A program made the translations under genes and the position numbers. 64,000 nucleotides of DNA from Gemmata massiliana (GTDB taxonomy: Bacteria > Planctomycetota > Planctomycetia > Gemmatales > Gemmataceae): NCBI RefSeq assembly GCF_901538265.1, contig NZ_LR593886.1:248001-312000 (forward strand), written 5' to 3'. Positions 43,642 through 53,106 of this stretch are shown here, in pieces (the first letter of the stretch is position 1; the number at the start of each line of letters is the position of its first letter). Under the pieces are notes generated by a model. It saw nothing but the letters and a program-made list of their open reading frames with translations, searched no databases and had not been told where the DNA came from.

Positions 43642-44247
43642 GTGGGCGAGATGCGCAAAGAGTTCCTATCCGAACGCGACGACCTGTTCGTCGTTCACGA
43701 GTTCCTCTTGCCGGACGAGTGCGATTACTACATCGCGATGACCGAGTCCGCCGGGTACGGCGACGCGCCGATCACGACGATGAGTGGCCCCGTTATGCGG
43801 AAGGACATCCGCAACAACGACCGCGTGATGATCGACGACCCGCGGATCGCCGAAACGATCTGGGGCCGGCTGAAGGCGTTCGTACCGGAGCGCGTGCAGT
43901 TCTGGTTCCCGGTCGGGCTGAACGAGCGGTTCCGGTTCTACCGGTACGATCCGGGCCAGCAGTTCGACTGGCACTTCGACGGGGCCTACGAGCGCTCCCC
44001 GTTGGAGCGGAGCGCGTTCACGTTCATGATCTACCTGAACGGCGGGGTCGCGGGCGGCGCGACCGAGTTCAATCTGCGCTCCCACGGCGGAACGCGGAGC
44101 GACGATCCGATCGTGCGCGTGCAACCAGAAGCGGGCAAGGCGCTGGTGTTCCCGCACCGCATTTACCACCGCGGTGCTCCGGTCGCCGATGGGCGCAAGT
44201 ACGTGATGCGCACCGACATCATGTGCCGCTGGGCCGGTGGTGAGTGA
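43642..44247 (+). CDS. 2OG-Fe(II) dioxygenase, prolyl 4-hydroxylase-like
   Basis: A 201-residue double-stranded beta-helix oxygenase. Iron ligands appear as His-x-Asp in FDWHFDGAYER and the distal His in VFPHRIYHRGAPV, followed by the 2-oxoglutarate-binding basic residue in DGRKYVMRTDIM. Such enzymes hydroxylate protein side chains or small molecules using oxygen and 2-oxoglutarate. The GTG at 43642 is preferred because GGAGGT ends 5 nt upstream, giving ideal spacing; ATG 43651 is the alternative. Only 7 nt separate its stop from the convergent TOPRIM-like gene. The substrate is not evident. Confidence 0.87.
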   Translation: MGEMRKEFLSERDDLFVVHEFLLPDECDYYIAMTESAGYGDAPITTMSGPVMRKDIRNNDRVMIDDPRIAETIWGRLKAFVPERVQFWFPVGLNERFRFYRYDPGQQFDWHFDGAYERSPLERSAFTFMIYLNGGVAGGATEFNLRSHGGTRSDDPIVRVQPEAGKALVFPHRIYHRGAPVADGRKYVMRTDIMCRWAGGE

Positions 44248-44254
44248 TCCACTG

Positions 44255-44971
44255 TCAGCGGGTGAAGATGGGGACGAGAACTGTTTCGATCTCTTGGAGG
44301 AACTCTCGAAGTCCATTCTCCTCACCACGTTCGTGGAGCACCGCGAGAGCGGTGAGGCATTCGGCCTCTCGCTCCAAGTCGCCAACGACCAGCATACGCA
44401 GCACCCGCTTCGCGCTGCGCTTGTCGTTGTTCTCGTCGTGTTTGGCGGTCAATTCGTGCGAGCGCGTCCGTGGGTCGAATCCGAGAAACAACCTTTCTTT
44501 CTCAAACCGCTCGCGCTCGTCTTCGTCCTTTGGCTCGAAACCCGCGATGTGCCAGCACTCGCGCTTGGTGTGGGCCAACCCGATGATGACGGGGAACGGC
44601 CACGGCTCCGCGGCGCGGGCTTGGTGAAGTCCGTCGCGCCGGTCGAGGTCGTTATCCGAATCGCGAATGAGCAACACCGCGTCTGGCTTGGGATCGAGAC
44701 GATTAAATAGGATGAGCGCTCGCATCGCACTGTGTGCGTCGGGCGATGCCGGAAGGCCGTTGATAAAGCCGACGATCGATACGTTATTCGTGATCGCCAT
44801 TGTCTTTACGTCGCGCCAAAGTAATTGCGGGTCGTCGGGCTTGTACCCGCGGAACTGGAGGTACTCCGGTTCCAGCCAATCCACAGCGTCGCACGCGACA
44901 CGGGTCGTGAGCGCGATTGCGGTTCGTCGATCGGCCGGTGCTTCGCAGACAAGGGCGATGGACCAACTCAT
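44255..44971 (-). CDS. TOPRIM-like (DUF4276/DUF4435-class) protein, partner of OLD-like ATPase
   Basis: A 238-residue protein. The N-terminus IALVCEAPADRRTAI places a Glu where TOPRIM proteins have their catalytic glutamate. AVLLIRDSDNDLDRR near residue 120 supplies a D-x-D motif, and ECWHIAGF recalls the conserved Glu-Trp region of DUF4276 proteins. TOPRIM domains in such partners cleave nucleic acid. The ATG overlaps the stop of the ATPase gene (ATGA), so the two are translationally coupled. This pairing is the layout of OLD/PARIS-like defence systems. The family assignment is by motif only and no full similarity was computed. Confidence 0.6.
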   Translation of the reverse strand: MSWSIALVCEAPADRRTAIALTTRVACDAVDWLEPEYLQFRGYKPDDPQLLWRDVKTMAITNNVSIVGFINGLPASPDAHSAMRALILFNRLDPKPDAVLLIRDSDNDLDRRDGLHQARAAEPWPFPVIIGLAHTKRECWHIAGFEPKDEDERERFEKERLFLGFDPRTRSHELTAKHDENNDKRSAKRVLRMLVVGDLEREAECLTALAVLHERGEENGLREFLQEIETVLVPIFTR

Positions 44972-46077
44972 AGCGCGACCGGCGTAGGTTGGGGTTGTTC
45001 GGTTTGTGGCTTGTCGAGTTTCTTCACCCAATCATCGCCGATGTGACTCCAAAATTCCCCGGGCGTCATCGCCTCCCGCCAGCGCTCGACTTCGGGGTGG
45101 TCTTCGAGCCGCGCACAAATAGCTGAGCCGTCATCGCTCAATCCTGTCACCCGCACTTCATTCCACGCAAGTTGGTTCAAAATGTACGGTGAGTGCGACG
45201 TTGCGATGATCTGGAGATCGGGGAATTGAGTCAGCAGTTTACGGAGCACGCCGACCAATTCCATCTGCGCCTTCGGATGTAAGCCGTGGTCGAGATCGTC
45301 GAACAAAATCACACGGGGGCGGCGAGGACCGAGGATTACTGTTAAGAGACCGAGTAAGTAGAGTGTTCCGTTACTTGCAAAGTTCGAGCGAATGCCTCGG
45401 CCGCCACTAAAATCAAATAACAACACCTTATTTGTCCCTGTACCACTCTTTACCTCGTCAAACCGAATGTGCTCAACGTTCGGAATCAGACTGCGGAAAT
45501 TTGAAACTATTTGTGCAAATTGCTCCGGCTGGTTGAGAGCGAGGTAACCTAACGTGGCGGCGAGTCCCGATCCATTCGGTTGTACGTTTGGTGGCATTAA
45601 TTCAGGCTGTACGCTGTCTGCTAACGCGATTGCATCGAGTCGCAGAAACACCGTTTCTCCAAAAGCGTCTTTGAAAAGTTCCAGTTGGGGTTGATTGATT
45701 GGGAGTGGTTGATTTTGTCCTGCACGGATGATCTGGAATGCTAATTGACGTTTGGTGCGTGGTTGTCTCGCTCCGGCTCCAGCCGCGTCAGACGGCAGAA
45801 TCTCAAATCGAATTTCTTCGCCATCTTTTCTTAATGCAGCCACAACTATCTGGAATTCCGATGAATTTGTACCACTTGAGATAAGATGGCGAATCTCTTG
45901 CAAAACATGGTTTACGGCGCCCGGGTTACGATTCGCTTGGGCGAGGAGTCCAATCCCCTGAAGCACGCTCGTCTTCCCGCTCCCGTTCGGGCCGACCAGC
46001 ACCGTGAGCCGCGAGTCGAACGTGATTTCCACGTCACGCAGCGCCTTGAAGTTCTGAAACTTCGCCCGGTGAATCAT
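44968..46077 (-). CDS. OLD/RecF-like AAA ATPase (AAA_21 type)
   Basis: A 369-residue ABC-class ATPase. Walker A is [15 protein letters not shown] at residues 27-41, after the typical lead [15 protein letters not shown] degenerate signature is [13 protein letters not shown]. Walker B is [15 protein letters not shown] and the switch histidine is in [14 protein letters not shown]. These ATPases sense or act on DNA ends in defence and repair, usually with a TOPRIM nuclease, here the coupled downstream gene. The middle of the gene (about 45350-45900) is visibly more AT-rich than its neighbours, consistent with recent transfer. It is divergent from uvrB across about 95 nt. Confidence 0.87.
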   Translation of the reverse strand: MIHRAKFQNFKALRDVEITFDSRLTVLVGPNGSGKTSVLQGIGLLAQANRNPGAVNHVLQEIRHLISSGTNSSEFQIVVAALRKDGEEIRFEILPSDAAGAGARQPRTKRQLAFQIIRAGQNQPLPINQPQLELFKDAFGETVFLRLDAIALADSVQPELMPPNVQPNGSGLAATLGYLALNQPEQFAQIVSNFRSLIPNVEHIRFDEVKSGTGTNKVLLFDFSGGRGIRSNFASNGTLYLLGLLTVILGPRRPRVILFDDLDHGLHPKAQMELVGVLRKLLTQFPDLQIIATSHSPYILNQLAWNEVRVTGLSDDGSAICARLEDHPEVERWREAMTPGEFWSHIGDDWVKKLDKPQTEQPQPTPVAL

Positions 46078-46171
46078 CGCAAGCCCCCAAACCCCTACTG
46101 ACCTTCCGTTCCCCGGTCCAATAGCGTTACGCTACCAATTCTTTCTCGCGCGATCCACCGGAGACGAGACG

Positions 46172-48262
46172 ATGGCCGCCAAGTTCCAGCTCACCAGCCA
46201 GTACGCCCCCGCGGGCGACCAGCCCAAGGCCATCGAGCAACTCACGCAGGGCTTCGCTAACGGCAAGAAGGTGCAGGTACTCCTCGGCGCCACCGGGACC
46301 GGGAAGACGTTCACCGCGAGCTGCATGATCGAGAAGCTCCAAAAACCCACACTCGTCCTCGCGCACAACAAGACGCTTGCGGCGCAGCTCTACAAGGAGT
46401 TCAAGGGGTTCTTCAAGAACAACGCGGTCCACTACTTCGTCAGCTACTACGACTACTACCAGCCCGAAGCGTACATCCCGCAGCGCGACATCTACATCGA
46501 AAAAGACTCCTCGATTAACGAGAACATCGACCGACTCCGGCTCGCCGCGACGTCCGCGCTCGTGAGCCGCGAAGACGTCATCATTGTGGCGAGCGTCTCG
46601 TGCATTTACGGTCTCGGTAGCCCGTCCGATTACAAGCGAATGATGGTCTACATCCAGAAGGGCGAGACGCTCGATCGCGACAACACGCTCCTGCGGCTCA
46701 TCGACGTCCAGTACAAGCGCAACGACATCGCGTTCGAGCGCGGGACGGTCCGGGTGCGCGGCGACACCATCGACGTGTGGCCCGCGTCCGAAGAGTTCGC
46801 GTACCGCATCGAGCTGTTCGGCGACGAGGTCGAAACGCTCTCGGTCATTCACCCGCTCACGGGCGAGACAATTAAACCGCTCGACGAACTGTACATCTAC
46901 CCGGCCAAACACTTCGTCACGCCCGAAGAGCGCGTGCAGGCGGCCGTGAAGGGCATCGAAGACGAACTGAACGCCCGACTCGAACAGTTCAAGAACGAGG
47001 GCAAGATTCTCGAAATGGAGCGCCTTAAAGCGCGCTGCCGGTACGACCTCGACATGCTCCGCGAGGTCGGCTACTGCTCGGGTATCGAGAACTACGCCCG
47101 GTGGTTCAGCGGGCGCGCGCCGGGCGAGCCCCCGTACACGCTCATCGACTTCTTCCCCGAAGATTTCCTGCTCGTCGTGGACGAATCGCACGTCACACTG
47201 CCCCAAGTGCGCGGGATGTACTTCGGCGACCGCAGCCGCAAAGAAACGCTCGTCGAGCACGGGTTCCGGCTCCCCAGCGCGCTCGACAACCGGCCGCTCA
47301 AGTTCGACGAGTTCGAGGGCCGGATGAAGCAGTGCCTCTGCCTCTCCGCCACCCCAGGCCCCTACGAACTGGAGAAAGTCGGCGGTGAGGTCGTCGAACA
47401 GGTCATTCGCCCGACGGGGTTGGTCGATCCGGTCATTCACGTCAAACCCGCACGCGGACAAGTGAAAGACCTGGAAGCGGAAGTGCGCGCCCGCGCCGCG
47501 AAGGGCGAACGGGCGCTCGTTACGGTGTTGACGAAGCGCATGGCCGAAGACCTCACGACGTATTTCCGCGACGCCGGGATGCGGTGCAAGTGGTTGCACT
47601 CGGAACTCGACGCCATCGAGCGCATCACGGTGCTGCGCGAGCTGCGCGAGGGACAATTTGATGTACTCGTCGGCGTGAACCTGTTGCGCGAGGGTTTGGA
47701 CCTCCCCGAAGTGTCGCTGGTCGCGATCCTCGACGCGGACAAGGAGGGGTTCCTCCGGTCCGACAAGTCGCTGATCCAGACGATGGGCCGCGCCGCCCGG
47801 AACGTGAACGCGGAGGTTGTGTTGTACGCGGACGTCGTGACCGACTCGATGAGCCGCGCGATGAACGAGACGAACCGCCGGCGCGTGATTCAGCTCGCGT
47901 ACAACGTGGAGCACAATATCACGCCGACAACGGTGAAAACGGCGATCAAGAACGAGATCGAGGACGAGATCGAAGCACACCAAATGGCGCAGGCCGCCGC
48001 GACCGGCAGCACTGCCGCGGCGGAAGACTACGTGACAGTCGAGTACGTGCAGAGCCTCTACGAAGAGATGCTCGAAGCTGCGAAGACATTGGATTTCGAG
48101 CGCGCTCAGGCGCTGCGCGACCAGATCGTGAAGCTCGAAGGCGAACTCAAGAAGAAGCACGGCACCGCGGCACCGCCGAGCGTCCTAGGCAACAAGAGCG
48201 TTCCCGTGAGCCAGCCGGCGGGCGCCAAGCGCAAGTCGAAATGGAAGAAGGGCGGAGCGTGA
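46172..48262 (+). CDS. uvrB: UvrABC system protein B
   Basis: A 696-residue excision-repair helicase. Walker A is [15 protein letters not shown] near residue 37. The damage-probing beta-hairpin is [20 protein letters not shown]. Walker B is [11 protein letters not shown], and helicase motif VI is [19 protein letters not shown]. The C-terminal UVR motif ([17 protein letters not shown]) contacts UvrC. It verifies lesions handed over by UvrA and loads UvrC in nucleotide excision repair. The tail of about 40 residues after the UVR motif is Lys/Ala/Ser-rich. It is complete and shares no operon with the neighbouring minus-strand ATPase gene. Confidence 0.97.
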   Translation: MAAKFQLTSQYAPAGDQPKAIEQLTQGFANGKKVQVLLGATGTGKTFTASCMIEKLQKPTLVLAHNKTLAAQLYKEFKGFFKNNAVHYFVSYYDYYQPEAYIPQRDIYIEKDSSINENIDRLRLAATSALVSREDVIIVASVSCIYGLGSPSDYKRMMVYIQKGETLDRDNTLLRLIDVQYKRNDIAFERGTVRVRGDTIDVWPASEEFAYRIELFGDEVETLSVIHPLTGETIKPLDELYIYPAKHFVTPEERVQAAVKGIEDELNARLEQFKNEGKILEMERLKARCRYDLDMLREVGYCSGIENYARWFSGRAPGEPPYTLIDFFPEDFLLVVDESHVTLPQVRGMYFGDRSRKETLVEHGFRLPSALDNRPLKFDEFEGRMKQCLCLSATPGPYELEKVGGEVVEQVIRPTGLVDPVIHVKPARGQVKDLEAEVRARAAKGERALVTVLTKRMAEDLTTYFRDAGMRCKWLHSELDAIERITVLRELREGQFDVLVGVNLLREGLDLPEVSLVAILDADKEGFLRSDKSLIQTMGRAARNVNAEVVLYADVVTDSMSRAMNETNRRRVIQLAYNVEHNITPTTVKTAIKNEIEDEIEAHQMAQAAATGSTAAAEDYVTVEYVQSLYEEMLEAAKTLDFERAQALRDQIVKLEGELKKKHGTAAPPSVLGNKSVPVSQPAGAKRKSKWKKGGA

Positions 48263-48278
48263 GGCGCCTCCACGCCGA

Positions 48279-48300
48279 GAATTGCGATCCCACGCAATTC
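48279..48300 (+). terminator. Short hairpin after uvrB
   Basis: An 8-bp perfect stem GAATTGCG/CGCAATTC with a 6-nt loop lies 17 nt past the uvrB stop. There is no T-tract, so the role is tentative. Confidence 0.35.
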
Positions 48301-48386
48301 GCGAAGAAATGAGAAGGGGGAAGTTGGGTGTAACCGGTCTCCGGGAAGGAAGATAAGATCAATCTGACCCTCCCCGGAGATTTGTC

Positions 48387-51329
48387 GTGCCAAACGATCC
48401 GGACGTTACGCGCGTACCCGCCACGGACCGCCTGCCCGTCGACGAACCGTCCCCGACCGTCGTTCGCCCCGCCGATTTGCCCGCCACCGACGCGCTCCTC
48501 GGCAATTCAACGCTCCGCTCAGGGCGCTCCACAGCATCAAGCCTCCCGACGGTTCCCGGTTACGAGGTGCTGCGGGAAATCGCTCGGGGGGGGATGGGCC
48601 GCGTGCTGGCTGCGCGCGACCTCGCACTCGGGCGCGAGGTCGCCATCAAGGTGCTGCTCCCGGGTACCGCAATACACGACACCGTGTCGCGGTTCGTGAC
48701 CGAGTCCAAAATCACCGCGCGACTCCCACACCCGAACGTCCCGCCCGTTTACGCCCTGGGCACCCTCACCGACGACTCGCCCTTTCTGGCGATGAAGCTG
48801 ATCGCGGGCACCACGTTCACGAACGCACTCAAAAGCCGAACGGCACCGACCGACGATCTCCCACGGTTCGTGCGGACGTTCGAGCAGGTGTGCTTGGCCG
48901 TCGGGTTTGCACACTCTCAAGGCGTGATCCACCGCGACCTGAAGCCGTCGAACATCATGGTTGGGGCGTTCGGCGAAGTCCAGGTCATGGACTGGGGATT
49001 GGCCAAGTCGGTGGCCGCAACCGACGAGCGCGAGACGGACGCGCCCGCGACCGAAAGCGGTGACGAAACGCAGGCCGGCCAGGTAATGGGTACGCCCGCG
49101 TACATGGCCCCGGAGCAGGCACGCGGTGAGTCGGTCGATTGCCGCGCTGACGTGTTCGCCCTCGGAGCGATCCTGTCCGAGATCCTCACCGGCGCGCGCC
49201 TGTTCGTCGGGAAGACCTCGGCCGAAGTCGTCGCGTGTACTGCGGCCAACGATATCGGCGACGTACTCGATCGGTTGAATGCGTGCGGCGCGGATGCCGA
49301 ACTGGTCACGCTGGCGAAACACTGTTTGGCGCTGAACGCGGCCGATCGCCCCACCGACGGTAAGGCCGTGGCCGACGCGGTCGCGGCGTACCGTGCGGGT
49401 GTGGAGGAGCGACTGCGCACGTCCGAGCGCCAGCGCGCCGCGGATACAGCCAAGGCGATCGAGCTACGCAAACGGCGCCGCGTGCAGGTTGCGCTGGCGG
49501 GCGCGCTCGTGCTGCTCCTGTTCAGCGCCGCGGCGTTCACGGTGTGGGAGATGCAGCAAGCGGCCGAGCGCCGGCTCGAAGCGAGCCGACAGGCCGCCGA
49601 GCACAAAGCCGATATCGAACGGGCAGAACGAGAAAAACAGGAAGCCGCGCTCCGTCAGCAGGCGAAGGACAACGAGGCCGCGGCCGAGAACCGGCAAGCG
49701 CTTACCGAACTCGTGAAGCGGTGCGAAGAAGCACTTGCTGCGAGTGACGAACTCGCTGCGGGCGCGGCCCTGGCGGAGATCGACCGGCGGGCGAACGCAC
49801 CCGGCGCGGAAGATTTTCGCCCTCGCATCGAGCGCTGTCGTAAAGATCGCGCGATGCTGGTGACCCTCAACCGGATCGACGACCAGCGCTGGACCCCGAC
49901 ACGCGGATCGTTACCACCGCCCTCCGCCGCCGTTCCGCATTGGGGGCGAGCGTTTAACGATTACGGCATCGTTCCCGGGACTACGGCACCGACGGACGTC
50001 GTTCGGCTCTTGGATGGCTCACCCATTCGGGAGCGCGTGCTCGCGTCCCTGGAGTTGTGGCACTTGTTCGGTGCCCCGCCGGGATTGGCAGAAACCCTTC
50101 ACGCGGTCGATCCAGATCCGACCCGGGACGCGATTCGGAATGAAGCGCGCCAAAAAGCTTGGGCGCGAGTGAGCCAGAAGATCAAGGAACTCGTCGGAGG
50201 AGCCGGGACACCCGAACAACCGACCCGCTTCGTCGCGGCTGTGGGCATCGTTCCCGAAATCTCCTGGGACCAGCGCCGAACACTTCTGGAACAAGCCGCG
50301 GCCCGAACTCCTAATGACTTCGCGGTACTCATGGGGCTTGGTGGAACGCGCGCGAATCCCTCGCCTGCTGCGATCAGCGAGCGGGTGCGGTGGTGCCAGG
50401 CGGCCGTTTCGGTTCGCTCGCAGTCGTTCATTCCGCGGATGAGCTTGGGTATTGCTCTCTGGGAGCAGGGGAAACAAAGTGATTCGATCCGGTGCTTCCG
50501 CGACGCGGCCCGGCTCGGTCCCGAGAACGCCTGGTGCCATTACAACTTGGCGAAGGCGCTGAGGGACAGTGGTGATGTGCGTGGCGCGATCGTGGAACTC
50601 CGCGAGGCCGTTCGACTCGCCCCGCGCGAAGCGCTGATCCGCGAATTGCTCGGCACCTCGCTCGGCGCGGACCGCGACTTGCCGGGCGCAATTACGGAAC
50701 TCCGTGAAGCGGTCCGGCTCGCCCCGGATTACGCCGGCGCTCACCACAATCTGGGAATGGCGTTGCTGCTATCGAAGGATCTGGACGGGGCCATCACCGA
50801 GTTCCGCGAGGCCGTTCGCTTTCAACCGGACGAACCCAATTTCCTTTACACGTTAGCCAATGCTCTATGGGACAAGCGCGACCTGGACGGCGCGGAGGAG
50901 TATCTCCGCAAGGCCATTGCTAGCGACAAGGATTTCACCAGCGCGCACTACTCTCTGGGCCTTCTTCTCAAAGAAAGGGGCGATGCGCCCGGTGCGATCG
51001 CCGAATACCGCGAAGCCATCCGCCTCGACCCGAAACACGCACGCGCCTACTACGGTTTGGGAATTGTGTTGCGTGCAAGTGGCGACGTGCCCGGCGCGAT
51101 TGCCGCGTACCGGAAGCTTCTTGAACTCAACCCCAATCACTCGGCCGGGCACAACGGATTGGGTAACGCTCTGGCGGATACGGGTGATCTGGATGGCGCC
51201 ATTGCCGAGTTCCGCGAAGCCCTCCGGCTCAATCCCAATAATGGGCCAGCGAAGGCCAACCTCGCCGATAGACTCAAAGAAAAGGCCGAGCACGTTGCCC
51301 CGCCGCCGCGTGAAGCCAAGAAACAGTAA
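48387..51329 (+). CDS. Ser/Thr protein kinase with TM helix and TPR repeats
   Basis: A 980-residue PknB-type kinase. The kinase domain (about 50-340) has GGMGRVLAARD, the ATP lysine in EVAIKVLL, the catalytic loop VIHRDLKPSNIM, DWG in place of DFG (VMDWGLAKS) and the activation segment GTPAYMAPEQARG. A membrane helix (about 368-388, VALAGALVLLLFSAAAFTV) and a charged coiled coil follow. The extracytoplasmic part carries at least seven TPRs from about 690 to 960, such as GAIVELREAVRLAPREALIREL (shortened here to its repeat core). It probably relays an envelope signal to cytoplasmic phosphorylation targets. Translation starts at GTG 48387, with CCGGAGA upstream. Confidence 0.93.
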   Translation: MPNDPDVTRVPATDRLPVDEPSPTVVRPADLPATDALLGNSTLRSGRSTASSLPTVPGYEVLREIARGGMGRVLAARDLALGREVAIKVLLPGTAIHDTVSRFVTESKITARLPHPNVPPVYALGTLTDDSPFLAMKLIAGTTFTNALKSRTAPTDDLPRFVRTFEQVCLAVGFAHSQGVIHRDLKPSNIMVGAFGEVQVMDWGLAKSVAATDERETDAPATESGDETQAGQVMGTPAYMAPEQARGESVDCRADVFALGAILSEILTGARLFVGKTSAEVVACTAANDIGDVLDRLNACGADAELVTLAKHCLALNAADRPTDGKAVADAVAAYRAGVEERLRTSERQRAADTAKAIELRKRRRVQVALAGALVLLLFSAAAFTVWEMQQAAERRLEASRQAAEHKADIERAEREKQEAALRQQAKDNEAAAENRQALTELVKRCEEALAASDELAAGAALAEIDRRANAPGAEDFRPRIERCRKDRAMLVTLNRIDDQRWTPTRGSLPPPSAAVPHWGRAFNDYGIVPGTTAPTDVVRLLDGSPIRERVLASLELWHLFGAPPGLAETLHAVDPDPTRDAIRNEARQKAWARVSQKIKELVGGAGTPEQPTRFVAAVGIVPEISWDQRRTLLEQAAARTPNDFAVLMGLGGTRANPSPAAISERVRWCQAAVSVRSQSFIPRMSLGIALWEQGKQSDSIRCFRDAARLGPENAWCHYNLAKALRDSGDVRGAIVELREAVRLAPREALIRELLGTSLGADRDLPGAITELREAVRLAPDYAGAHHNLGMALLLSKDLDGAITEFREAVRFQPDEPNFLYTLANALWDKRDLDGAEEYLRKAIASDKDFTSAHYSLGLLLKERGDAPGAIAEYREAIRLDPKHARAYYGLGIVLRASGDVPGAIAAYRKLLELNPNHSAGHNGLGNALADTGDLDGAIAEFREALRLNPNNGPAKANLADRLKEKAEHVAPPPREAKKQ

Positions 51330-51364
51330 TTAAGGCTGTGGCATTCGTACTGATCCACAGAGAG

Positions 51365-51422
51365 TGAACGCGAGCGGGGCGGGGTAGGAAGACAAGTTCC
51401 CACTCCGCCCCGCTCGCGTTCA
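51365..51422. terminator. Strong bidirectional hairpin
   Basis: An 18-bp perfect stem (TGAACGCGAGCGGGGCGG and its complement) with a loop of about 22 nt lies between the kinase-TPR gene and the convergent 41-residue gene. Confidence 0.75.
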
Positions 51423-51433
51423 TTGTGCTTGCG

Positions 51434-51559
51434 TTACCGACCACAGCCCGGAGCCAGGAACGCGATGATGACTACTGGAAGCGGCAAGCCGAGTAGTAGC
51501 GCAGCTAAACCCCAGCGGATCTTCCCCCAGCGCGTCGTGGGTTCTTCTTGCGGCATCAT
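51434..51559 (-). CDS. 41-residue membrane mini-protein
   Basis: A short frame on the minus strand encodes a 41-residue product. Residues 1-16 are charged (MMPQEEPTTRWGKIRW). Residues 17-36 form one membrane helix rich in Leu, Pro and Ile (GLAALLLGLPLPVVIIAFLA), and the end is APGCGR. GGAGA precedes the ATG by about 7 nt, and a strong hairpin lies 12 nt past the stop. Ribosome site, helix and terminator together support a real gene. Function is unknown; a lipid-modified Cys is not supported by a lipobox. Confidence 0.55.
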   Translation of the reverse strand: MMPQEEPTTRWGKIRWGLAALLLGLPLPVVIIAFLAPGCGR

Positions 51560-51688
51560 ATCGGTATCTCCATCAGCGGAGTGAAATGGGACGATGATTC
51601 CTTGTTCGGCTGTCCGTGACTGGCCGATACGGAGTAATGCAAGCGCTGTGCCGAATCGAATGGCTCGGCCGAGCAGAACGCGAGTTGG

Positions 51689-52864
51689 TTACTTCTTGTC
51701 CGGTTTCGGAACGTCGCCTTTGGCCGGTCCCCACTCGGTCGGCTTGTACGCGATCTCCAGGTGTGGCGTCTCGATCCGCTTCCCCTTTTCGTGCTTACTC
51801 GTCATCGCCGCGTCGAGGGCGCCCGTTGTGAGCAGCGTGCGCTCCACGGGGTAAGGCGCGTGCCCGGTGATGACGAGCGACTCGATCGCCCGCGTGAGTT
51901 CCGCGAAGTGCGCGAACGGGTCAGGCTGCTGTAAGTAGAACTGGCACACATCGGGCTTGTCCTGCCCCTTGCGCTGGCCGGCGAAGATGAACGGCGAACC
52001 ATCGTTCTCGTGGACCCAGCCGTTGGGAATCACGACGAACGCCCGGAACCCGTCGCGGTACTCGACCTCGAATGTGCCCGCGTCGGCGGTTTTCGACGTG
52101 ATCGCGCGCAAGTCGCCGTTCGCGTGGGCGGTGGCGAGTTTCAACGCCTCTTCGAGTAACGGCTTGGTCCACTCGTGTTTGTCGATAGCGTCCCACATGG
52201 CCTTCCCGGTGTGACACGTAACGGCTTTAACGCCGGTCTCGCCGCACTTGCGCCGCTCGACCATGCACTGCAATCCTTCGAGCGCGTGGAACCCGTAAGC
52301 CTCGAACGGCCCGTACCCGATCTGAACCGCGCCGGTGATCTCGCACCCCTTCGGCAGCACGACGTTCGGTTTCCGCCACGTCACCGGGATCGACGAACCC
52401 GCGAGCACCGGCACGAACAGCTTTCGCGCGCGGTCGTACATCGCCTTTGCGTCGTCCCAGGTGGCCGCGAGGTGCTTGTCGTTGAACACCGGGACGGACT
52501 TCTTCGTGTCCTCAAACACCTGGCAGATCGCGTCGAAGAATCGGCGTCGCGGATAGAGGAGCTGCCCCTTCTCGTTGGTCGGGTACTGCCCGTGCTCGCC
52601 GATGGAGAGCACGCCGTCCACTGCGAGCGCCTTTCCACCCAGCGTGAGCGCTTCGGCCACGGTGTCGCAAATCTTGAAGCCGTGCTTCTTGGCGAGATCG
52701 CGACTCATGTCGTTCTTCGGCACCTGATCGGTGACGAGCGACACGAGTTCGAGATCGGGCTTGGTACCACCAGGGTACCCGTCGAGGAGGTTCCGCAGGA
52801 TCACGTCCGCGTGCGACCACTTACGGTACTCGGTGACAACGGCAGCGATCTTTTTCTTGGGCAT
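51689..52864 (-). CDS. Planctomycete conserved protein with Rossmann-like N-terminus, unknown function
   Basis: A 391-residue soluble protein. The start KKKIAAVVTEYRKWSHADVI suggests a Rossmann-type strand-helix unit. The motifs SIGEHGQYPTNEKGQ and YPRRRFFDAICQVFE and the later GYGPFEAYGFHALEGLQCM are striking and probably conserved. The overall layout resembles Gfo/Idh/MocA-like oxidoreductases, but the classical glycine motif and catalytic EKP are absent. ATG 52864 was preferred over a start 16 codons upstream that falls in low-quality sequence beside a repeat. It follows the isomerase gene at 53107 on the same strand, so sugar metabolism is a loose guess. Confidence 0.7.
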   Translation of the reverse strand: MPKKKIAAVVTEYRKWSHADVILRNLLDGYPGGTKPDLELVSLVTDQVPKNDMSRDLAKKHGFKICDTVAEALTLGGKALAVDGVLSIGEHGQYPTNEKGQLLYPRRRFFDAICQVFEDTKKSVPVFNDKHLAATWDDAKAMYDRARKLFVPVLAGSSIPVTWRKPNVVLPKGCEITGAVQIGYGPFEAYGFHALEGLQCMVERRKCGETGVKAVTCHTGKAMWDAIDKHEWTKPLLEEALKLATAHANGDLRAITSKTADAGTFEVEYRDGFRAFVVIPNGWVHENDGSPFIFAGQRKGQDKPDVCQFYLQQPDPFAHFAELTRAIESLVITGHAPYPVERTLLTTGALDAAMTSKHEKGKRIETPHLEIAYKPTEWGPAKGDVPKPDKK

Positions 52865-52916
52865 GGGGACGTGCTCGAAGGCGGGAGGGAAAGAGCGGCA
52901 GATCAAAACCAAATCA

Positions 52917-53033
52917 GGTTAGCCACAAAAAGGCACAAAGGGCACAAAAGAAGACGGAAGAGAAAGAACGAATTTGGAACAGTTCTGCTCTGGGTTTTCT
53001 TTTTGTGCCCTTTGTGCCTTTTTGTGGCTAACC
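52917..53033. repeat. Perfect 33-bp inverted repeat (CACAAAAAGGCACAAA type)
   Basis: Arms 52917-52949 and 53001-53033 are exact reverse complements around a 51-nt loop. The arm starts GGTTAGCCACAAAAAGGCAC. It lies between two minus-strand genes next to another repeat at 53049. The arm is reminiscent of dispersed repeats in environmental bacterial genomes. It may terminate the isomerase transcript. Confidence 0.85.
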
Positions 53034-53048
53034 TAATTTCTTCTTCGT

Positions 53049-53081
53049 GCCTGATCCGCGCTATCTGCGTTCATCTGTGGC
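53049..53081. repeat. Dispersed ATCTGCGTTCATCTG-type repeat, copy 2
   Basis: A 33-nt unit containing GATCCGCGCTATCTGCGTTC followed by ATCTGTGGC. Its reverse complement matches the repeat at 17853-17884 at most positions. Confidence 0.65.
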
Positions 53082-53106
53082 GTCTTATTTTGCTGTCTTT
53101 CACCGT

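Noticed and set aside
46127-48160. 677-codon minus-strand frame
   Set aside because: Antisense shadow of uvrB.
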